Shown: positions 54,300-59,181 of the stretch, piece by piece | Position numbering within the stretch: the first letter of the stretch is position 1 | Layout: every line of letters begins with the position of its first letter | NCBI GenBank assembly: GCA_964609625.1 | Contig: CAZSRS010000023.1 | Location: forward strand, 1-59,181 | Length of the DNA stretch: 59,181 bases | Source: G963674665 sp964609625 | GTDB lineage: Bacteria > Desulfobacterota > Desulfovibrionia > Desulfovibrionales > Desulfovibrionaceae | Reading direction: 5' to 3' | The notes under the pieces: generated by a model | Database searches by the model: none | What the model was told of the DNA's origin: nothing | The model's input: only the letters and a program-made list of their open reading frames with translations | Program-made: the position numbers and the translations under genes

Positions 54300-56495
54300 A
54301 TGACCATCAAAGCCAGGATCGCCGCCACGGGAATCGCCACCATCGTTGCCTTGGCTGTTCTGACCGGAATCAACTACTACGGCAGTAAAGAGGTCAGAAA
54401 CACTGCCGATAGCAACACCCTGCGCGTGCATCAGGAGGAGACCTCCAGCAGCATGGAGAACGCGGCACTGGCGCTGACCCTCGAAGCCCTGGGGGCACTC
54501 ATCGACCGCCATACCGGAGCGGTTGCGCAGAAGCGCCTCGAGATCATCAGCAATAGCGCGACCACATTGACGGACAACATGCGCGCCCTGCAAGAGGCGA
54601 TGGACACGGAGGAGGAAAAGGAGGCTGTCCGGATCGTGGCCGACAGGGCACCCAGGCTGATCCAGGCTGTGCAGAAGGATCTGGTCTCGCTGGTCCAGAG
54701 CAGCGCGACCAGGAGCGGCGAGATCGAGGCGGAATTCGAACGCATGGACGACGTCATCGACGAACAGGGTGACCGTGTCGAGAACTCCCTTCGCGCGCTC
54801 TTCGACCTGGTGTATGGGCGGTGGCAGACGTTCGGCCTGGACATCGACCGCACCCGCGAGATGGAGCAACTGCTGCTGCTCAAAGACATGCAACTGGCCC
54901 AGATCACACTTGTGCTCGCCGCCATGGACTCGATCATCGACCGCAATGAAGGCAGGGTCTCGGATGAACGCCTGGAGATCATCAATAACAAGTCAGCGTT
55001 CCTGTTTGACGGTGTGGAACAACTCCGGAACCTGCTGAAGACAACGGCTGAATTGGCACTTGTCGAGGAAATTTCAGGCGGATTGCAGGAGCTGGGAGTC
55101 CTGGTCAAGGACCAGCTGCCGACGTTCATTGCCCGGGCTTCCGCGGAACAAAAACAGGTGGAGGAGGCTTTCCAAGCCCTGGAAAAGGAAATCGACGAGC
55201 TTTCCGAGACCGTTGTCCGCAACCTTTCCTTGATCAACAGGTCGATAGCGGCGGAGGTGCTGGAGGCCAACGAGGACATGGAGCGGCACATGGTCTCCAA
55301 CTTCCGGCTGAGCATCGTCGTCTCCTTCTGCGTGGCCGTGGGCCTGGCAGTGCTGTTCCTCTTCTTCGGCCGCAGTGTCCTCGGCCCCGTGTCCAAGGCC
55401 CTGGCCTACGCCCGGAGCGTGGCCTCGGGCAACCTCGAAGAGCAGAAGCCCAGGCTCGGGACCGACGAGATCGGCGACATGGCCCAAGCGGTATTCACCA
55501 TGGTGGACAAGCTCAAGGAGATCATCCACACGGCCGAGGACAAGACCCAAGAGGCCAGGGAGCAATCCGAGAAGGCCAGCAAGGCGGTACTGGAGGCGCA
55601 GCAAGCCAAGAGCGCGGCCGAACGCGCCCGCAGTGACGGTTTGAACGAGGCCGCGGACCGGCTCATGGACGTGGTCGACGCCCTCTCCTCGGCCAGCGAG
55701 CAACTCTCGGCGCAGGTACAGCAGGTCAACAAAGGCGCCGACATCCAGAACAAGCGTATGGAGGAAACCGCCACCTCCATGGAGGAAATGAACAGCACCG
55801 TGCTCGAGGTGGCCCGCAATGCCTCGGGCGCGGCGGAAAGCGCCGAGTCGGCCCGCCAGATGGCCACGGAGGGGCGGGATGTTGTCGGCAGGGTGATCAA
55901 GGCCGTGGACGCGGTTCTGGAAAGGACCACGAGCATGAAGCAGAGCCTGGGTGGATTGGGGCAGGAGGCAGAAAGCATCGGCAGCATCATGGGCGTGATC
56001 AACGACATCGCCGACCAGACCAATCTCCTGGCCCTCAACGCCGCCATCGAGGCGGCCCGCGCCGGAGAGGCCGGCCGTGGCTTCGCCGTGGTGGCCGACG
56101 AGGTGCGCAAGCTCGCGGAAAAGACCATGTCCGCCACCAAGGAGGTGGGCGCCGCCATTACCGCCATCCAGAACGGTACCCGCCGCAACATCGAGGAGAT
56201 GGGGGATGCGGAGCGCGCCGTTCAGGAGTCCAACCACCTGGCCGGCAAGGCGGGCGAGGCACTCGGCCGTATCGTGGAGATCGTGGGCGCCACCACGGAC
56301 CTGGTCAGGAACATCGCCACGGCCGCGGAACAGCAGTCCGCTGCCAGCGAGGAGATCAACCAGGCCGTGGAAGAGGTCTCCCGCGTCTCCAGCGAGACCG
56401 CCGACGGCATGAACCAGTCCATGGCCGCCATCGCGGAATTGGCGAAACTGGCAAGCAATCTCAGGCAACTCATCGAGGACCTCAGACGCGGGTAA
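54300..56495 (+). CDS. methyl-accepting chemotaxis protein 1 (duplicated helical periplasmic domain)
   Basis: The product is 731 residues. TM helix 1 at about 8-26, a periplasmic all-helical domain of 300 residues made of two similar halves (each has QKRLEIISN/DERLEIINN and an AxxSIIDRxxGR/ALIDRHTGAV motif), TM helix 2 at about 337-360, HAMP with LGTDEIGDMAQAVFTMVDKLKEI, coiled coil, then the MCP signalling hairpin. From residue about 442 to near the C-terminus the DNA is identical to the next MCP. Ligand unknown. Confidence 0.95.
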   Translation: MTIKARIAATGIATIVALAVLTGINYYGSKEVRNTADSNTLRVHQEETSSSMENAALALTLEALGALIDRHTGAVAQKRLEIISNSATTLTDNMRALQEAMDTEEEKEAVRIVADRAPRLIQAVQKDLVSLVQSSATRSGEIEAEFERMDDVIDEQGDRVENSLRALFDLVYGRWQTFGLDIDRTREMEQLLLLKDMQLAQITLVLAAMDSIIDRNEGRVSDERLEIINNKSAFLFDGVEQLRNLLKTTAELALVEEISGGLQELGVLVKDQLPTFIARASAEQKQVEEAFQALEKEIDELSETVVRNLSLINRSIAAEVLEANEDMERHMVSNFRLSIVVSFCVAVGLAVLFLFFGRSVLGPVSKALAYARSVASGNLEEQKPRLGTDEIGDMAQAVFTMVDKLKEIIHTAEDKTQEAREQSEKASKAVLEAQQAKSAAERARSDGLNEAADRLMDVVDALSSASEQLSAQVQQVNKGADIQNKRMEETATSMEEMNSTVLEVARNASGAAESAESARQMATEGRDVVGRVIKAVDAVLERTTSMKQSLGGLGQEAESIGSIMGVINDIADQTNLLALNAAIEAARAGEAGRGFAVVADEVRKLAEKTMSATKEVGAAITAIQNGTRRNIEEMGDAERAVQESNHLAGKAGEALGRIVEIVGATTDLVRNIATAAEQQSAASEEINQAVEEVSRVSSETADGMNQSMAAIAELAKLASNLRQLIEDLRRG
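55623..56482 (+). repeat. 860-bp identical signalling segment, copy 1
   Basis: It is the 3' part of MCP 1 and is repeated base for base at 58088-58947 (offset 2465). The identity starts in the linker before the SDGLNEAADRL helix and ends 13 bp before the stop. Line-by-line comparison found no mismatch in the segments I compared. Confidence 0.88.
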
Positions 56496-56809
56496 CCCGC
56501 TCCCTACTTTGGAAGTAGACAGATATCCAACGAACTCTGTCTGAAGACTGATCTTAAGCAGCTCGAACCAGCATGCCTCATGCATCTCCCATGCATCTAT
56601 TCAGTCGCCGCTGAATTACTCCCGATCATATAGCACTATACATTCCATAACGCATGTAATCGTACTTTTTCTGATCAGGCAAGAAAGCACTAAAGAAAGC
56701 AGCATTGACGTTGACTTAATCGAAATACGTGCTATAACATTGCCAAGGTCTAACTTGAAGGACAATTACGAACTTCTACGTTGTAAATCCACTTCATGGG
56801 AGGGGGGAT
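56496..56809. other. AT-rich intergenic region before chemoreceptor 2, 314 bp
   Basis: Clearly more AT-rich than surrounding genes, especially 56600-56760. It carries the promoter at 56711-56738 and a GGAGGGGGG ribosome site before the ATG at 56810. No ORF or RNA gene. Confidence 0.55.
56711..56738 (+). promoter_or_regulatory. sigma-70-like promoter of chemoreceptor 2
   Basis: TTGACT (56711-56716), 16-nt spacer, TATAAC (56733-56738). It stands in the AT-rich patch, 70 bp before the start codon. Confidence 0.65.
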
Positions 56810-58960
56810 ATGTACTTCAAGGACATCCGAATCAAGCCCAAGCTGATCATCTGTTTTCTGCTCGTAGGGCTCATCCCGCTGTTACTCGTAACAGGAGTGG
56901 CCCTCAATAGCGCATCCACAGCCCTTGAGGAAGAGGCCTTCAACAGTCTGGAAACCATCGACAACCTCAAGAAAACGCAAATTGATAATTATTTCAAAGT
57001 GTTCTTGAGCCAGATGCACCTTTTCAAGGACGATCCATATGTCCAGGAAGCACTCACGGCTTTTGCCACGGCTTTTAAGGTGGAGGGCGGAAAGGTCAAG
57101 GGCGAAAAATGGAACGCGGTGTTCAAGGAATACGATTCCAGGTTGGATGACATCCTCGATGACATGGGGTGGTATGACCTCTTCCTCGTCCATACAGATG
57201 GCGCTATCGTCTATACCCAAGCGCAGGAATCCGACCTGGGCATGATCATTCCGGACAGCGAAATCAAGGGCTCCGGCCTGGGCAAGGCCTTTTCCGCGAT
57301 GCGCAAAGCTGGCGACGACGACATCGTGCTTGCCGATTTCGAGCCGTACGCGCCCTCCAACGGCGAGTATGCCGGTTTTGCAATGGCCAAGATACGCAAT
57401 GGCGATGGCCGGGTCGTCGGCTATGTCGCCGCGCAAATACCCATCAGCAAAATCAACGCGATCCTTCAGGACCTCACGGGCATGGGCAATACAGGCGAGT
57501 CCTACCTTGTCGGGCGCGAGGACCAGCGCCTGCGGAGCGACCTGGCCCGCCCCGACGCCTCGGGCAAGGCCCCAAAGATCGGCACGAAAATCGACACTGA
57601 GTATGTCCGACAGGCAGGAAAAGTGGAACAAGGTCGTGGTACCTTTGTGGACACCAGGGGAGCCAGTACAATCGTGACCTTTGCCCGAGTGGACGTGCCG
57701 GGCATGCAATGGTCCATTGTCTCAAAGGTTGACGAGCAGGAAATTCACAGACCTGTGGACAATCTCCGCGACAACTCCCTGCTCATCACCGGCGTCTTTG
57801 TCCTGTTCGTGCTCCTAGCTGCCTGGTTCATCGCCCGCTCCATTGCCAGGCCACTCATTTCGCTTACCGGTTTTGCTTTGGCGGTGGCCCGGGGCGAACT
57901 CAACCGCTCCTCGGACTTGAACCAGAAAGACGAAGTTGGGCAGTTGTCCGATTCCATGAACAGCATGGTCGCCGAGCTGCGCAACAAGATCAACGAGGCA
58001 AACCAGAAGACCGAGCTTGCAGCGGCCAAGACCGACGAAGCGAACCAGGCGCTAACCGAGGCCGAAGAGGCCAAGAACGAAGCGATCCGCGCCCGCAGTG
58101 ACGGTTTGAACGAGGCCGCGGACCGGCTCATGGACGTGGTCGACGCCCTCTCCTCGGCCAGCGAGCAACTCTCGGCGCAGGTACAGCAGGTCAACAAAGG
58201 CGCCGACATCCAGAACAAGCGTATGGAGGAAACCGCCACCTCCATGGAGGAAATGAACAGCACCGTGCTCGAGGTGGCCCGCAATGCCTCGGGCGCGGCG
58301 GAAAGCGCCGAGTCGGCCCGCCAGATGGCCACGGAGGGGCGGGATGTTGTCGGCAGGGTGATCAAGGCCGTGGACGCGGTTCTGGAAAGGACCACGAGCA
58401 TGAAGCAGAGCCTGGGTGGATTGGGGCAGGAGGCAGAAAGCATCGGCAGCATCATGGGCGTGATCAACGACATCGCCGACCAGACCAATCTCCTGGCCCT
58501 CAACGCCGCCATCGAGGCGGCCCGCGCCGGAGAGGCCGGCCGTGGCTTCGCCGTGGTGGCCGACGAGGTGCGCAAGCTCGCGGAAAAGACCATGTCCGCC
58601 ACCAAGGAGGTGGGCGCCGCCATTACCGCCATCCAGAACGGTACCCGCCGCAACATCGAGGAGATGGGGGATGCGGAGCGCGCCGTTCAGGAGTCCAACC
58701 ACCTGGCCGGCAAGGCGGGCGAGGCACTCGGCCGTATCGTGGAGATCGTGGGCGCCACCACGGACCTGGTCAGGAACATCGCCACGGCCGCGGAACAGCA
58801 GTCCGCTGCCAGCGAGGAGATCAACCAGGCCGTGGAAGAGGTCTCCCGCGTCTCCAGCGAGACCGCCGACGGCATGAACCAGTCCATGGCCGCCATCGCG
58901 GAATTGGCGAAACTGGCAAGCAATCTCAGGCAACTCATCGAGGACCTGCGCAGGGGGTAG
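56810..58960 (+). CDS. methyl-accepting chemotaxis protein 2 (double Cache sensor)
   Basis: The product is 716 residues. TM helix 1 at about 14-32, a dCache-like periplasmic domain (about 35-310, with WYDLFLVHTDGAIVYTQAQESDLG and YVAAQIPISKINAIL), TM helix 2 near 323-345, HAMP (LISLTGFALAVARGELNRSSDLNQKDEVGQLSDSM), coiled coil, and the MCP signalling domain, whose DNA equals that of MCP 1. A strong GGAGGGGGG site precedes the ATG. Ligand unknown; Cache domains often sense amino or organic acids. Confidence 0.95.
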   Translation: MYFKDIRIKPKLIICFLLVGLIPLLLVTGVALNSASTALEEEAFNSLETIDNLKKTQIDNYFKVFLSQMHLFKDDPYVQEALTAFATAFKVEGGKVKGEKWNAVFKEYDSRLDDILDDMGWYDLFLVHTDGAIVYTQAQESDLGMIIPDSEIKGSGLGKAFSAMRKAGDDDIVLADFEPYAPSNGEYAGFAMAKIRNGDGRVVGYVAAQIPISKINAILQDLTGMGNTGESYLVGREDQRLRSDLARPDASGKAPKIGTKIDTEYVRQAGKVEQGRGTFVDTRGASTIVTFARVDVPGMQWSIVSKVDEQEIHRPVDNLRDNSLLITGVFVLFVLLAAWFIARSIARPLISLTGFALAVARGELNRSSDLNQKDEVGQLSDSMNSMVAELRNKINEANQKTELAAAKTDEANQALTEAEEAKNEAIRARSDGLNEAADRLMDVVDALSSASEQLSAQVQQVNKGADIQNKRMEETATSMEEMNSTVLEVARNASGAAESAESARQMATEGRDVVGRVIKAVDAVLERTTSMKQSLGGLGQEAESIGSIMGVINDIADQTNLLALNAAIEAARAGEAGRGFAVVADEVRKLAEKTMSATKEVGAAITAIQNGTRRNIEEMGDAERAVQESNHLAGKAGEALGRIVEIVGATTDLVRNIATAAEQQSAASEEINQAVEEVSRVSSETADGMNQSMAAIAELAKLASNLRQLIEDLRRG
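58088..58947 (+). repeat. 860-bp identical signalling segment, copy 2
   Basis: Base-identical partner of 55623-56482. The sequences diverge immediately on both sides, including the last codons (GGTAACCCGC against GGGTAGCC), which argues for recent gene conversion or duplication with sensor-domain exchange. Confidence 0.88.
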
Positions 58961-58994
58961 CCTCCGCCTGCACGTCGGCCAAGACACGCCGTCG

Positions 58995-59181
58995 TCACGT
59001 CCTGTTTCGGTTTTGTGAACTGTTGGCCAGCTGTTTGACGAAGACTTCGCCTGTGTGGGTGATGAACAGGAGTTTGCGGCCCTGGTTTCCTCCCACGTTG
59101 GTGGCGGTGATGCGCAAGGGAAAGCTGGCCAGGGTTTCGAAGGCTGCCTGGACATTTTTCGGCCCCACGCTGATCTCGTGC
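58995..59181 (-). CDS. cheD: chemoreceptor glutamine deamidase CheD (C-terminal part)
   Basis: The stop is at 58997-58995 and the frame is open to the right window edge, giving 61 codons. The fragment HEISVGPKNVQAAFETL...ITATNVGGNQGRKLLFITHTGEVFV matches the CheD C-terminus (VGG-x-x-GRK and TGEV). CheD deamidates Gln residues in chemoreceptors and tunes adaptation. It converges with MCP 2. The catalytic Cys/His part lies outside the window. Confidence 0.85.
   Translation of the reverse strand, partial: HEISVGPKNVQAAFETLASFPLRITATNVGGNQGRKLLFITHTGEVFVKQLANSSQNRNRT

Overview
The window looks like a chromosomal segment of a GC-rich, anaerobic, sulfate-reducing deltaproteobacterium of the Desulfovibrionales type. 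This rests on gene content, since no rRNA is present: rubrerythrin, a sulfide-type Thi4 thiazole synthase, many redox/disulfide proteins, a CxxU selenoprotein candidate, a class I adenylate cyclase with a long N-terminal fusion, and abundant chemoreceptors. No tRNA, rRNA, CRISPR or intact insertion sequence was seen.

Layout. 1-6796: chemoreceptor (cut by the left edge), then a periplasmic solute-binding protein paired with a hybrid sensor kinase. 6827-12000: 23S rRNA m5U methyltransferase; thiamine genes thi4-thiE; ribosomal genes rplU-rpmA with a clear terminator; a secreted rhodanese and an OsmC-like protein. 11928-17862: sensor kinase, GT4 glycosyltransferase, endonuclease III, cutA, PfkB sugar/nucleoside kinase, tRNA m1A58 methyltransferase. 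17938-28149: an orphan N6-adenine DNA methyltransferase, a radical SAM protein, RNase G, an SGNH protein, queH, a HemW-like radical SAM protein, a MATE exporter and a DUF2156 protein, all on the plus strand. 28150-28939: a scar with an IS5-type transposase remnant and two copies of a 140-bp palindrome-bearing repeat. 28940-35348: a divergent module (PNPOx-like and DUF2867 genes against TetR and ABC1 kinase), a beta-propeller protein, a WcbI-type protein and a single-domain response regulator. 35684-40982: a nine-gene operon (ArsR, permease, CxxC mini-thioredoxin, DGC zinc protein, membrane-anchored thioredoxin, CcdA, CxxU protein, rhodanese, MauE/DoxX). 41016-47060: M23 peptidase, then an AlgI-type O-acetyltransferase with three periplasmic SGNH paralogues. 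47233-53866: rubrerythrin, an HD-GYP protein with class I adenylate cyclase, and a small protein. 54300-59181: two chemoreceptors sharing an identical 860-bp signalling segment, and the C-terminal end of cheD.

Most notable: the gene at 39161-40027 reads through an in-frame TGA at codon 45 in a Cys-Pro-Thr-TGA context with a stable hairpin just downstream. It is best explained as a selenoprotein inside an ArsR-controlled periplasmic redox and permease operon, and a conventional gene call would truncate it to a GTG start at 39308. A second, weaker candidate (32270-32431, a 53-codon membrane protein) also has TGA in a Cys-x-x-TGA context.

Functionally, the window combines environmental sensing (three MCPs, CheD, three kinase/receiver proteins, HD-GYP, adenylate cyclase), translation and RNA maintenance genes, and a redox/metal(loid)-handling operon. 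All functions are inferred from reading sequence motifs; no database search was run.
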